NCBI GenBank assembly: GCA_000307935.1
Contig: AMWX01000012.1
Coordinates: 62,001-126,000 of the forward strand
Direction of reading: 5' to 3'
Length of the DNA stretch: 64,000 bases
Source: SAR86 cluster bacterium SAR86E
GTDB taxonomy: Bacteria; Pseudomonadota; Gammaproteobacteria; Magnimaribacterales; D2472
Shown here: one piece after another, positions 8,451 through 17,306 of the stretch
Layout: every line of letters begins with the position of its first letter
Position numbering within the stretch: position 1 is the stretch's first letter
Translations under genes and position numbers: made by a program
The notes under the pieces: generated by a model
The model's input: only the letters and a program-made list of their open reading frames with translations
The model's database searches: none
What the model was told of the DNA's origin: nothing

Positions 8451-9092
8451 TTATACCTTCATAGTGTATTTAGCTATTAAACCAAGCATAAATCCAGCTA
8501 TCATACCAACTAAATGAGCGATATTTGCAACATTTCCGAAGCCAAAAATTTTTAATAGTCCTGTAAAGCCTATTAATAACCAAATGAACATAAAAATATA
8601 TAAGGCATTTGGGAGATCATATCTTTGACCTCTGTTTTCTAAATCCAATATAAAACAGTAGCCCAAAAGACCGTACACAACTCCACTCAACCCCCCAAAG
8701 AGATAGTCGCCTGTAAGGAAATATTGCCCGAGATTACTTGATAGACCAGAAATTAAAAATAAAGTTAGGAAGACTCCTCTTCCATCAATAAGTTCAATCT
8801 TTGATCCCAATATATAAATCCATAAACAATTAAATATTAAATGAGTCAGAGAGAAATGAAGGAAAGTTGGTGTGATAAGGCGCCACCATTCTTGAGAAGA
8901 AAGGAAAGTATTCTGAAATGACGGATAAAAATTTGATCCGCTACTTTTTAAAAAAAGAAATGGCTCCAGCAGACTACTAAAACCAAAATTTGTTAAAAAG
9001 CTTAACATTACAGCTATTGCAATGATTAAAAAGTATGAGGAGTTTGTATTCAAGTTTGATGGTTTTTCTTGGCAGTAATGTCTAAGCTCCAA
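8451..9092 (-). CDS. glpG: rhomboid intramembrane serine protease (GlpG-like)
   Basis: The 213-residue polytopic protein aligns by eye with the membrane domain of GlpG. It has EWWRLITPTFLHFSLTHLIFN (68-88), the serine motif GLSGVVYGLLGY with catalytic Ser136, and catalytic His193 in NIAHLVGM. Six hydrophobic segments can be traced. It lacks the N-terminal cytoplasmic domain of E. coli GlpG, so it is a core-only rhomboid. The best start (ATG at 9092) overlaps the nadK 3' end by 43 bases; no later start keeps the first helix. It should cleave membrane proteins within the bilayer. Substrates are unknown. Confidence 0.87.
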   Translation of the reverse strand: MELRHYCQEKPSNLNTNSSYFLIIAIAVMLSFLTNFGFSSLLEPFLFLKSSGSNFYPSFQNTFLSSQEWWRLITPTFLHFSLTHLIFNCLWIYILGSKIELIDGRGVFLTLFLISGLSSNLGQYFLTGDYLFGGLSGVVYGLLGYCFILDLENRGQRYDLPNALYIFMFIWLLIGFTGLLKIFGFGNVANIAHLVGMIAGFMLGLIAKYTMKV

Positions 9093-9919
9093 CCAAGTTT
9101 TTCTCTACAAGCCTCATAGAAATCATTATCAGAGGGATGAATAATTTTTAACGATGAGTTCTTTTTAGAAATATGAATAGATTTATTGTACTCAACAGGT
9201 ATATCTTTTTGGCCGTCTACACAAACCATTGCATGCTCTAATGGCCCCTCAATTAGTTGAATCTCCAGAGATTTCTTATTTGAAACTATTAAGGGTCTGG
9301 ATGAAAGACTTTGGGACATCATGGGTATAATATTCCAAATATTTAGTTCTGGATGAACTATTGACCCTCCAGCAGACAATGCATATGCAGTTGATCCAGT
9401 TGGAGTGGCAACAATCAATCCATCTGATCGCTGTTCATATACAGTCTTGCCATCTATCAATAATCTATATCTCATAAGCTGGGCATAGGATCCTGAATGA
9501 ATTAATACTTCATTAAGACCAAAAACCTCCTGACCAGAGAATTGAGCTTCAACTAAACTTCTTTCTTCAAGGATATAATTGCCCTTGAAAACATCATTGA
9601 TAACTGATTCAAAGTTTTCAATATTTACATCTGTAAGAAAACCAACAGCGCCCATGTTGATTCCTAAGATTGGAATCTCATTTTCGATAAATTTTCTTGC
9701 CGCACCCAATAAAGTACCGTCTCCACCAAATACTATTATTAAATCAACTGATGTATTAAATTTTTCATGATCGACAATATCTACACCTTCATAGTCAATT
9801 TGATTGGTTGAGTAAATAGTTTTAGTGTTTTTCAGCAAAACACTTAGCAACCCACTAACAACAGAAGATTCACTCGATGAGAGGCTTTTTTTTAAAACAA
9901 TGCCTATATTTTTAAACAT
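9050..9919 (-). CDS. nadK: NAD kinase
   Basis: The 289-residue protein has the NAD kinase signature GGDGTLL at 65-71. NMGAVGFLTD follows near 92, then LNEVLIHSG near 153 and DGLIVATPTGSTAY near 185, which together form the nucleotide-binding and catalytic region of PF01513. It phosphorylates NAD to NADP in the cytoplasm. It is the first gene of the minus-strand block nadK-glpG-galU-pyrD-144aa-topA and diverges from the sirtuin gene across only 42 bases, which must hold both promoters. Confidence 0.95.
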   Translation of the reverse strand: MFKNIGIVLKKSLSSSESSVVSGLLSVLLKNTKTIYSTNQIDYEGVDIVDHEKFNTSVDLIIVFGGDGTLLGAARKFIENEIPILGINMGAVGFLTDVNIENFESVINDVFKGNYILEERSLVEAQFSGQEVFGLNEVLIHSGSYAQLMRYRLLIDGKTVYEQRSDGLIVATPTGSTAYALSAGGSIVHPELNIWNIIPMMSQSLSSRPLIVSNKKSLEIQLIEGPLEHAMVCVDGQKDIPVEYNKSIHISKKNSSLKIIHPSDNDFYEACREKLGWSLDITAKKNHQT

Positions 9920-9961
9920 GCGAGCAATTATACTCTCTGAAGTATATTTAAAAGCAAATTT

Positions 9962-10708
9962 GTGAATACATTTAATGAAATCATTAAGTTAGTAAAAGCG
10001 AGCAAGAGTACCGTAATTTTAACTGGTGCTGGTATAAGTACAGAATCTGGGCTGCCGGATTTTAGAAGTGACAATGGTTTTTGGACTAAAAATAAACCCA
10101 TTCAATTTAATGAGTTTTTGCTAAGCGAAGAAAAGCAAAGATTGTCATGGGAAAGAAATATTGAGCTCCATTCGCTTCTTAAAAACATAGAACCAAACTT
10201 AGGCCATATGTTTGTTGAAAAAATAATTGGTTTGCAAAAGAATAATTTTTTAATCACTCAAAATATCGATGGATTACATCAAAAATCGGGGGTTCCTAAA
10301 AATAAAATTATAGAAATTCATGGAAGTGCTATTAAAGCTGCGTGCTTGGAGTGCGAGGCAAAACAAAATATTTTAGATTTCCATAATGCTATAAAGTTTC
10401 AAGGTCCATTGCCGAAATGCACTGTTTGTGGTGGTGTTGTAAAAGTAGCCACTATATCTTTTGGCCAACCTATGAATGAGATGGACATGATGCATGCCTC
10501 AAAGATTGTTGAAGAAAGCGATTTAATGATTGTGATGGGCTCATCTTTAAAAGTTTTGCCAGCAGGAAAACTTCCTAATTTAGCCATGCAATCTGGCTCA
10601 AAGCTTATTATATTAAATAGAGAAAAAACTCGGTATGACCAGAGTGCAGATATAGTGATTAATGATGAGTTGCAAAATATATGTAGCAAGCTAATCGACG
10701 AACTTTAA
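9962..10708 (+). CDS. cobB: NAD-dependent protein deacylase, sirtuin family (CobB-like)
   Basis: The 248-residue protein has the sirtuin signatures in order: GAGIS at 22-26, LPDFRS at 31-36, TQNIDGLH at 99-106, catalytic His120 in IEIHGS, and zinc cysteine pairs at 128/131 and 153/156. It would remove acyl groups from protein lysines using NAD. The start is GTG at 9962; no ATG occurs before the Rossmann motif. Its 3' end overlaps the convergent alcohol dehydrogenase by 4 bases. It diverges from nadK, an NAD-metabolism neighbour, though this may be chance. Confidence 0.92.
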   Translation: MNTFNEIIKLVKASKSTVILTGAGISTESGLPDFRSDNGFWTKNKPIQFNEFLLSEEKQRLSWERNIELHSLLKNIEPNLGHMFVEKIIGLQKNNFLITQNIDGLHQKSGVPKNKIIEIHGSAIKAACLECEAKQNILDFHNAIKFQGPLPKCTVCGGVVKVATISFGQPMNEMDMMHASKIVEESDLMIVMGSSLKVLPAGKLPNLAMQSGSKLIILNREKTRYDQSADIVINDELQNICSKLIDEL

Positions 10709-11751
10709 TCGTGCATTAGAGCTGCCCTGCCAAGAATTTTACCATTTTTAAGGTCTTCTAGAGTCTGATTTGCTTGAGAAGCAGGCCTTTTTTCAACCGG
10801 AATTGGATCAACTTTTCCAGATCTTACAAGCTCCATCAGCTCATGCATATCACCCGGACTACCAGTGTATGAACCTTGAACGCCTCTTTCCATAATCGGG
10901 ATCAATGGTAAGGGAAGTTTTAACTCGCCTCCATACAACCCTACGATAATATACTTACCACCTTTTCTTAAAAGACTTGTTCCAAATGCAGTTGACTGCT
11001 CTGAGCCAACAAAATCTATGGCAACAGACGCATTGCCACCAGTGATTTCAAAGACTTTCATCATTGCATCTTCGTCCATGGGATTGATAGCCGCTGATGC
11101 ACCATTTTCAAGAGCTAATTTGAGCTTTTCTTCATCTACATCCACAACAATTGGATTACAGTTGAATGCTGCCTTGGCAATCTGTAAACCCATCATGCCA
11201 ACACCCCCAACGCCAATAATAATTAAATCATGATCTGAAATGTACGGGGCGCCTTTTTTAAGAGCGCTATAGGCTGTTAGACCTGAGCAGGCATAGCTCC
11301 CTGCTAAATGTTCAGGTGTATCACCTGCATCGTGCAAATATTTTGAATCTGGGACTACAACATGATCTCCAAAGCCACCAGGTTGCATGACACCAATAAC
11401 GGGACCTGTATTGCACAAATGCTCATCACCATTAGCACAAACATCACAATTACTGCATCCAATCCATGGATAAACAATTCTTTTGTCTCCAACATTTATG
11501 TTGGTTGCCTCTGGTCCCACTGCTACGACTTCTCCAAAGACCTCATGCCCCAATGTAAATGGATTGGGAACAGGAACAGGCAATTCATTGCCGCCACCTA
11601 AATCAAATGCACCAGAGTGTATGTGGACATCAGAGTGACAAACTCCGCAAGCTATAGTTTTGATAATTACCTGACTTCCAATTGGCTCAGGCGTTGGAGA
11701 CTCTACTTCTATAAGTGGCTTTCCTGCCTCTGGAGCTTGATATGATTTCAT
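10705..11751 (-). CDS. zinc-dependent alcohol dehydrogenase (MDR family)
   Basis: The 348-residue medium-chain dehydrogenase has catalytic zinc ligands in CGVCHSD (35-41) and GHE (68-70). A structural zinc set of four cysteines lies at 99, 102, 105 and 113, and the Rossmann motif GVGGVG is near residue 180. It should interconvert an alcohol and an aldehyde with NAD(P); the substrate cannot be read from sequence. It is a single gene between convergent cobB and a divergent acyl-CoA dehydrogenase gene. A role in feeding aldehydes or acids to the acyl-CoA dehydrogenases next door is possible but not shown. Confidence 0.88.
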   Translation of the reverse strand: MKSYQAPEAGKPLIEVESPTPEPIGSQVIIKTIACGVCHSDVHIHSGAFDLGGGNELPVPVPNPFTLGHEVFGEVVAVGPEATNINVGDKRIVYPWIGCSNCDVCANGDEHLCNTGPVIGVMQPGGFGDHVVVPDSKYLHDAGDTPEHLAGSYACSGLTAYSALKKGAPYISDHDLIIIGVGGVGMMGLQIAKAAFNCNPIVVDVDEEKLKLALENGASAAINPMDEDAMMKVFEITGGNASVAIDFVGSEQSTAFGTSLLRKGGKYIIVGLYGGELKLPLPLIPIMERGVQGSYTGSPGDMHELMELVRSGKVDPIPVEKRPASQANQTLEDLKNGKILGRAALMHD

Positions 11752-11825
11752 ATTTTAAATTACCAAAAAAATGATTACTTGATTATAATAAACCCTCTTT
11801 AAATAAGCGCAAGCAATCAAAAAAT

Positions 11826-13010
11826 ATGGAACATTTAGAACAGTTTAGACAAGAAGCGAGGGATTGGTTAGAGGAAAATTGCCCTCCTTCAATGAGAACT
11901 CCATTAGTGCCTGAAGAAGAAGTTTGGGGCGGGAGAAATGCAGAATATCTAAATCCCGAATCAAAATTATGGCTTGAAAGAATGGGAAATAAAGGTTGGA
12001 CTGCGCCTAATCTGCCTAAAGAATATGGTGGCGGAGGTCTAGATAGAGATCAAACTAAAGTCTTGCATCAAGAGCTGTATAGAATTAAAGCAAGACCAGC
12101 ATTAAATAGCTTTGGTATATGGATGTTGGCACCATGCATCATAGAATTTGGTTCAGAAGAGCAAAAAAGAGAGCATCTACCAAAAATAATTAAAGGTGAG
12201 ATTAGATGGTGCCAGGGTTATTCAGAGCCTGGCTCAGGATCTGATCTGGCTAGCCTTTCAACTAAGGCAGAGGATATGGGTGATCATTATTTAGTCAATG
12301 GTCAAAAAGTTTGGACTTCCTATGCCGACAAAGCAGATTGGATATTTGCTCTAGTTAGAACTGGTCCAAAAGAGCCAAAGCATAATGGCATTAGTTTTTT
12401 GCTTATTGATATGGCTACTGAGGGAGTTAGCACCAAACCAATTACACTCATTAGTGGTAAATCACCATTTTGTGAAACTTTTTTTGATAACGTTAAAGCG
12501 CCAAAAGAAAATCTTGTTGGAGTTGAAAATTCTGGCTGGACTATAGCCAAAAAGCTCCTGCAACATGAAAGAAACTTTATTTCTAATTTTGGACTTGCCG
12601 GAGGTGGAACTGGATCTGGAGCAGATGTTGTAAACATAGCAAAAAAATACTTAGGTGAGGCTAATGGCCAAATAGCTAACCAAGCTCAAAGAGAAAATAT
12701 AACATTACATAAAATGAAAGAGCATGCATTCGGATTGACCCTGCAGCGCTCTGGAGACGAAGGTGCAAAGGCCTCAGCAGCATCTTCAATGTTCAAATAC
12801 TACGGTACTGAGCATAACAAAGATCGCTATGAGCTGATGATTGCCGCCATGGGAAATAAAGGCTTAGGATGGACGAATGAAGGTTTTTCAGATGATGAAC
12901 AAGCCATAACGAAAGCATGGCTGAGAACTAAAGCTAATTCAATTGAGGGAGGAACCTCTGAAGTTCAACTAAATGTTATTTCTAGAAGAGTTCTAGATCT
13001 TCCCAACTAA
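11826..13010 (+). CDS. acyl-CoA dehydrogenase, large-partner type
   Basis: This 394-residue flavoprotein of the acyl-CoA dehydrogenase family has WCQGYSEPGSGSDLASL near residue 136, the FAD/substrate signature, then VNGQKVWTS near 158. The C-terminal IEGGTSEVQLN matches the flavin-binding 'GTSE' loop. It introduces an alpha,beta double bond into an acyl-CoA. The next gene encodes a second, shorter acyl-CoA dehydrogenase 7 bases away, so the two may form a heteromeric enzyme. A second such pair lies at 27044-29354. The substrate is unknown; family paralogs act on branched, isoprenoid or steroid side-chain acyl-CoAs. Confidence 0.88.
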   Translation: MEHLEQFRQEARDWLEENCPPSMRTPLVPEEEVWGGRNAEYLNPESKLWLERMGNKGWTAPNLPKEYGGGGLDRDQTKVLHQELYRIKARPALNSFGIWMLAPCIIEFGSEEQKREHLPKIIKGEIRWCQGYSEPGSGSDLASLSTKAEDMGDHYLVNGQKVWTSYADKADWIFALVRTGPKEPKHNGISFLLIDMATEGVSTKPITLISGKSPFCETFFDNVKAPKENLVGVENSGWTIAKKLLQHERNFISNFGLAGGGTGSGADVVNIAKKYLGEANGQIANQAQRENITLHKMKEHAFGLTLQRSGDEGAKASAASSMFKYYGTEHNKDRYELMIAAMGNKGLGWTNEGFSDDEQAITKAWLRTKANSIEGGTSEVQLNVISRRVLDLPN

Positions 13011-13017
13011 GGAACAT

Positions 13018-14157
13018 ATGAAATTAATACTTACAGAAGAGCAACAGTTTTTAAAAGATACTGCTCAAAGTTTTGCAAGAGATAAAACTCCCGTAACTCA
13101 TTTTAGAGAAATCCGAGATAGTGAAAATGCCCAATGCTGGGATGAAAAAGTATGGAAAGAAATGGTTGAGCTTGGATGGTCTGGGATTCTTGTTCCTGAA
13201 AAATTTGGTGGTTCAGAATTTGGGATGGCTGGTATCAGTGTAATCATGCAGGAATTAGGTAAAACTCTTACTCCTTCTCCCATATTATCTACATCAGTAC
13301 TTGGAGTCTCAGCCATTAATATGCTTGGCTCAGATGAGCAAAAAGAGAATTATCTGCCAAAAATAGTAGCTGGAGAACTAACGACTGCACTAGCAATTGA
13401 CGAAGGCAATCATCATGATCCTTTCGCCATTGAAGCCACTGCAGTTCTTGATGGAGATGAGTGGGTATTGAATGGAAAAAAAGTATTTGTTGTGGATGGC
13501 GCAAGTGCAGATAGTATTTTGTTAGTTGCCCGAACCTCTGGTAAATCAGGAGAATCAAATGGAATTTCCGTATTTGTTGCTAACAAAGATAGTGCTGGCT
13601 TGGATATCACTAAGATATCAACAGCTGATTCTAGAAATTATGCAAACATTGAAATGTCTGATCTTAAATTGGACCAAAATGCTTTATTGGGTGAGCAAGA
13701 CTTAGCTGGTGAAACTCTTGAGAAAATTCTTGATTTGGGTCGCATTGCTATTTCAGCAGAGATGTTAGGAAACACCGAAGAAGCTTTCGAGGTTACGGTT
13801 AATTACCTTAAAGAAAGAAAGCAATTTGGTGTGCAAATTGGATCCTTCCAAGCTCTTCAGCACAGAGCTGCAAAAATGTTCTGTGAAATTGAATTAACTA
13901 AATCAGCAGTAATTGCTGCCATGCATGCTGCAGATGAAAATTCAAATGAGCTAGAAAGACTTTCTAGTCTAGCTAAGTTTCAAGCTGGAGAAACCCTCCA
14001 TCTAGTTAGCAATGAAGCAATCCAAATGCATGGTGGGATAGGTGTAACTGATGAATATGATATTGGTTTCTATCTTAAAAGAGCGCGAGTTGCTGAACAG
14101 ATCTTTGGAACCTCAGAATTTCATCAAGCAAGGTATGCAGATATAAGCGGGTTCTGA
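13018..14157 (+). CDS. acyl-CoA dehydrogenase, partner subunit type
   Basis: The 379-residue protein has the acyl-CoA dehydrogenase fold, but with a less conserved middle domain (the WCQGYSEP motif is replaced by LAIDEGNHHDP). The C-terminal domain is well conserved: RKQFGVQIGSFQALQH, QMHGGIGVTDEY and a final EQIFGTSEF. A preceding AGGAA at about 13010 serves as ribosome binding site. Its pairing with the 394-residue enzyme 7 bases upstream resembles the alpha/beta dehydrogenases of steroid and branched acyl-CoA catabolism. Its stop overlaps the mazG start by one base. Confidence 0.87.
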   Translation: MKLILTEEQQFLKDTAQSFARDKTPVTHFREIRDSENAQCWDEKVWKEMVELGWSGILVPEKFGGSEFGMAGISVIMQELGKTLTPSPILSTSVLGVSAINMLGSDEQKENYLPKIVAGELTTALAIDEGNHHDPFAIEATAVLDGDEWVLNGKKVFVVDGASADSILLVARTSGKSGESNGISVFVANKDSAGLDITKISTADSRNYANIEMSDLKLDQNALLGEQDLAGETLEKILDLGRIAISAEMLGNTEEAFEVTVNYLKERKQFGVQIGSFQALQHRAAKMFCEIELTKSAVIAAMHAADENSNELERLSSLAKFQAGETLHLVSNEAIQMHGGIGVTDEYDIGFYLKRARVAEQIFGTSEFHQARYADISGF

Positions 14158-14936
14158 TGTCCTCTATAAAAACCTTACTCGAGACAATGCGCATGCTTCG
14201 AGATAAGGATAATGGATGCCCATGGGATATTGAGCAGACTCTTGAATCGCTCTCTCCATGCGTTGTCGAAGAAGCGTATGAGGTCTCAGATGCCATCGCC
14301 AACAAAGATTATGAAAATTTAAAGGAAGAGCTTGGAGATGTCTTGCTTCAAGTGATATTTCAATCAGAGATAGCCAATGAATTAAAGTTATTTAACTTTG
14401 ATGAAATTGTTGACACCTTAAATAAAAAATTAATTAGAAGGCATCCACATGTCTTTGAGGATGCTCCAAAACCTCTTTCAGCTAAAGAGCAAACCCAAGC
14501 ATGGGATGCAATAAAAGCTCAAGAAAAAAAACCAAAGGATACTCGCAAAACTTTTGCTGATATACCTGTATCGCTCCCCCCAATCTTGAAGGCAAAAAAA
14601 ATACAAAAAAAAGCCAGCAAAAAAGGTTTTGATTGGAAAGAAAGCATTGATGTTATCGAAAAAATTGAAGAAGAGTTAAAAGAGCTCAAATATGAGGTCC
14701 AGCAAAATAATCAAGAAAATAGCCAAGAAGAATTGGGAGATTTACTATTTTCTATTATTAATTTAAGTCGACATTTAGAAATCGATGCAAGTGAAGCTAT
14801 TAATCAAGCTAATCATAAATTTGTAAAGCGCTTTAGATTGATGGAAGAAGAGATTGCTAAAGATAATCAGGAAATAGGCAATCTAACCTCAGACGAGCTT
14901 GAAGAGTTTTGGGTTAAAATAAAGTCATATGGGTAA
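14157..14936 (+). CDS. mazG: nucleoside triphosphate pyrophosphohydrolase MazG
   Basis: The 259-residue protein is full length for MazG (263 in E. coli) and has both MazG repeats. The first begins at MRMLRDKDNGCPWD and contains VVEEAYEVSDAI and EELGDVLLQV; RRHPHVF lies between the halves; the second contains EELKELKYEV and EELGDLLFSI. These acidic EExxE/ExxD motifs bind magnesium. MazG hydrolyses (d)NTPs to monophosphates and lowers aberrant nucleotides and ppGpp. Its start overlaps the upstream dehydrogenase stop, and its end overlaps the acyltransferase by 8 bases, so the four genes form one transcript. Confidence 0.93.
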   Translation: MSSIKTLLETMRMLRDKDNGCPWDIEQTLESLSPCVVEEAYEVSDAIANKDYENLKEELGDVLLQVIFQSEIANELKLFNFDEIVDTLNKKLIRRHPHVFEDAPKPLSAKEQTQAWDAIKAQEKKPKDTRKTFADIPVSLPPILKAKKIQKKASKKGFDWKESIDVIEKIEEELKELKYEVQQNNQENSQEELGDLLFSIINLSRHLEIDASEAINQANHKFVKRFRLMEEEIAKDNQEIGNLTSDELEEFWVKIKSYG

Positions 14937-15810
14937 ATTAAAAAGATTTTTTATAGGTATCCTGACTTTTTTTGCAATTTTAATTATTCTCAGTTTGTGG
15001 TTAGTGCCCCTAACAATCACAAATATTCCTAGGATTATTCCTAATAAAAATTTGAAGATTTTCTTAGGCTCCATTTCAAATAAAATGGGTAGCGCGACTG
15101 TCGCTAGCATTACCTCGGCCTTAAGAATATTGCATAAGCTTCAATGGGACTTTCAAATACCTAAGGATGTGAGTACTGAGACTTGGTACATTGCTATGAG
15201 TAACCATCAATCATGGGCTGATATATTTATTTTATTGGCTGCAGGTCATAAAAAAATACCTCTTCTAAAGTTCTTTATGAAAAAGGAATTGCAATGGATA
15301 CCAATTATTTATTTAGTACATAAAACAGTAGATATGCCATTTTTAAATAGGCATTCGAGAGCTCAAATTCAGGCAAATCCAGAATTAAAAAGGGTTGATT
15401 ATGAAAATGCAAAGAAAGCTGCAAAAAGGTTTTCTAGAAATCCCTCTTCAGCATTTAGCTTTGCAGAAGGAACGAGATTTACTTCCGAAAAGCATTCTTC
15501 GCAGGAGTCCCCCTACTCTAATTTATTAAAACCAAAAGTAGGAGCTCTGGCTATTGCTTTATCAGGAATGCCTCAAGTAAACACTTTGATTGATTTTACA
15601 GTAGTGTATGCAACTCAAAAAAGATCGACATGGGACTTTCTTTGCGGCGACTTAAGCAAAGCAAAAGTTGTGGCAAAGACTTATGCTTTACCCGAAAACC
15701 TTAAAAATAGATCTTTTGAAGAAGAAGATGATTACAGGAAAAGCTTCCAAACATTTGTTGATGCAATTTGGTTAGAAAAACAACAAACGATTAAAGATTT
15801 AAAGTTCTAG
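14929..15810 (+). CDS. lysophospholipid acyltransferase family protein (YihG-like)
   Basis: The 293-residue protein begins with a hydrophobic segment (about residues 8-30). It carries the PlsC catalytic motif NHQSWADI (NHxxxxD) near 92-99, then KKELQWIPI, and the later FAEGTRFT motif near 178. These are the four blocks of the glycerolipid acyltransferase family, and the spacing fits the YihG/YcaD-type acyltransferases. It would acylate lysophosphatidic acid or another lysolipid at the inner membrane. It overlaps mazG by 8 bases and the convergent rraA by 12 bases. Confidence 0.85.
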   Translation: MGKLKRFFIGILTFFAILIILSLWLVPLTITNIPRIIPNKNLKIFLGSISNKMGSATVASITSALRILHKLQWDFQIPKDVSTETWYIAMSNHQSWADIFILLAAGHKKIPLLKFFMKKELQWIPIIYLVHKTVDMPFLNRHSRAQIQANPELKRVDYENAKKAAKRFSRNPSSAFSFAEGTRFTSEKHSSQESPYSNLLKPKVGALAIALSGMPQVNTLIDFTVVYATQKRSTWDFLCGDLSKAKVVAKTYALPENLKNRSFEEEDDYRKSFQTFVDAIWLEKQQTIKDLKF

Positions 15811-16278
15811 CTTTTTATCTGCTACTAACCAGCCGTTTTGGTCAATGTAAATCCATTTCCCAGAAGTCATGACTACGCTTCCAAATGCAATTAACACATC
15901 TTCAAAACCATGGTTTTTTTTATTTGTTTTTTGAGCAACTACCCCCTTAGCAAAGATGCCTATAGGAAGATTCTTCAGTTCCTCAACGTCTCTAATGCAG
16001 CCATTAACAACAATGCCTGCCCAATTATTTTTTACTGCAGATTCTGCAATTTGGTCTCCAATCATGGAGGCATGATTTACACCAGAGGCATCAATAACTA
16101 AAACTTTATTTTTTCCTTCTCGAGAGAGAGTTTCTTTCACAACAGAGTTATCATCTGAACAAGAAACTGTATAAATCTCTCCAGCAATTGAAGGCCTGCT
16201 CCCAAAGGATTGCAATGCAAGTTTGCCGATTTGAATTTGCTCGGAATGTTGATCAGACAGGTCTGGCAAAGAGGTCAT
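15799..16278 (-). CDS. rraA: ribonuclease E activity regulator RraA
   Basis: The 159-residue protein has the RraA fold markers: the PDLSD start, FGSRPSIAGEIYTVSC, GKNKVLVIDASG near residue 57, and the diagnostic WAGIVVNGCIRDVEEL near 85. RraA binds RNase E and inhibits mRNA decay. Related proteins of this fold are 4-hydroxy-4-methyl-2-oxoglutarate aldolases; the length and GCIRDV context favour RraA. Its start overlaps the nagZ stop by 4 bases (ATGA), and its 3' end overlaps the convergent acyltransferase. Confidence 0.85.
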   Translation of the reverse strand: MTSLPDLSDQHSEQIQIGKLALQSFGSRPSIAGEIYTVSCSDDNSVVKETLSREGKNKVLVIDASGVNHASMIGDQIAESAVKNNWAGIVVNGCIRDVEELKNLPIGIFAKGVVAQKTNKKNHGFEDVLIAFGSVVMTSGKWIYIDQNGWLVADKKLEL

Positions 16279-17306
16279 AACTTTAATTTTTTTATGATGT
16301 TTAATTTATCTATTATATCTATTCTTCTTGCATCATTTTCTAAGTCCGCCCAAGAAATTGATTCTGAAGCTTTTAATCTTGTTACTTTTTGTGACTGAGA
16401 AATCTTTTCTTTCTCTAGAAAATTGATTGCCTCTATAGCTGCAGGTCGATCATTACAAATCAATACCATGTTACAACCACTCTCTAATGCCTTACCCACT
16501 TTAACTTCAATGCCTCCAACATAATCTGAGCCCTTCATTGAGAGGTCATCACTAAAGATAATTCCAGTAAATCCCATTTTTTTTCTTAAAATATCTTGCA
16601 ACCAAAATTTTGAAAAAGTTGCTATTTCTTTATCAATATTTGTAAAAGATATATGAGCCGTCATTATCCCGCCAAGTTGAAGCTTTAAAGCATCAAAAGG
16701 AAGCAAGTCATGGCTCTCTAGTTCTGATAAAAATCTGGTATCTTGAGAAAAAGTGAGATGGCTGTCAGTAAAGATGCCGCCATGTCCCGGGAAGTGCTTA
16801 CCAGTGGCTTGCATTCCCGCTTGATTCATACCTTCAATAAAGGCGCTTGCAATAGCAATAACCTGATCTGGGTTATCACCTATTGATCTATCTCCAATAA
16901 CAGAACTTCTGGAATCATCTAGATCTAAAACAGGAGCAAAACTTATATCTAATCCAGATGCAATCACCTCTGAGGCCATTAACCAACCTAAATCAGTTGC
17001 AAATGGAAAGTTTTTATCACTATCTGAATTTAAAAATGCAGATAGTTTTTGCATAGTCGGCAAAATTGTATAGCCTTCTTTTAAACGCTGAACCCTTCCC
17101 CCCTCTTGATCTACCGCAATAAGAAGCTTTGGATTGATCTTTCTTATTTCTCCGCATAACTCTTGAACTTGATCTCTTGAAAAGATATTTCTTGCAAATA
17201 AAATCACGCCCCCTACGTGGGGATTGAGCAGTAATTTATTTTCTTCTTGAGTAAGCGAGGTTCCATCTAGATCGAGCATTAATCTCCCAAGAAAAGATTT
17301 GCTCAT
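16275..17306 (-). CDS. nagZ: beta-N-acetylhexosaminidase NagZ
   Basis: The 343-residue protein is a glycoside hydrolase family 3 enzyme. It has LMLDLDGTSLT at the N-terminus, VDQEGGRVQR near 64, and KHFPGHGG near 166, the catalytic His/Asp loop typical of NagZ. IIFSDDLSM near 250 contains the nucleophile Asp. NagZ removes N-acetylglucosamine from anhydromuropeptides during cell-wall recycling in the cytoplasm. It overlaps by 4 bases both the upstream LLM gene and the downstream rraA, so the three are translationally coupled. Confidence 0.93.
   Translation of the reverse strand: MSKSFLGRLMLDLDGTSLTQEENKLLLNPHVGGVILFARNIFSRDQVQELCGEIRKINPKLLIAVDQEGGRVQRLKEGYTILPTMQKLSAFLNSDSDKNFPFATDLGWLMASEVIASGLDISFAPVLDLDDSRSSVIGDRSIGDNPDQVIAIASAFIEGMNQAGMQATGKHFPGHGGIFTDSHLTFSQDTRFLSELESHDLLPFDALKLQLGGIMTAHISFTNIDKEIATFSKFWLQDILRKKMGFTGIIFSDDLSMKGSDYVGGIEVKVGKALESGCNMVLICNDRPAAIEAINFLEKEKISQSQKVTRLKASESISWADLENDARRIDIIDKLNIIKKLKL

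Noticed and set aside
15799-16278. Reading rraA as a 4-hydroxy-4-methyl-2-oxoglutarate aldolase or MenG methyltransferase
   Set aside because: Length and the GCIRDVEEL region fit RraA better, although the aldolase activity of the fold cannot be excluded.
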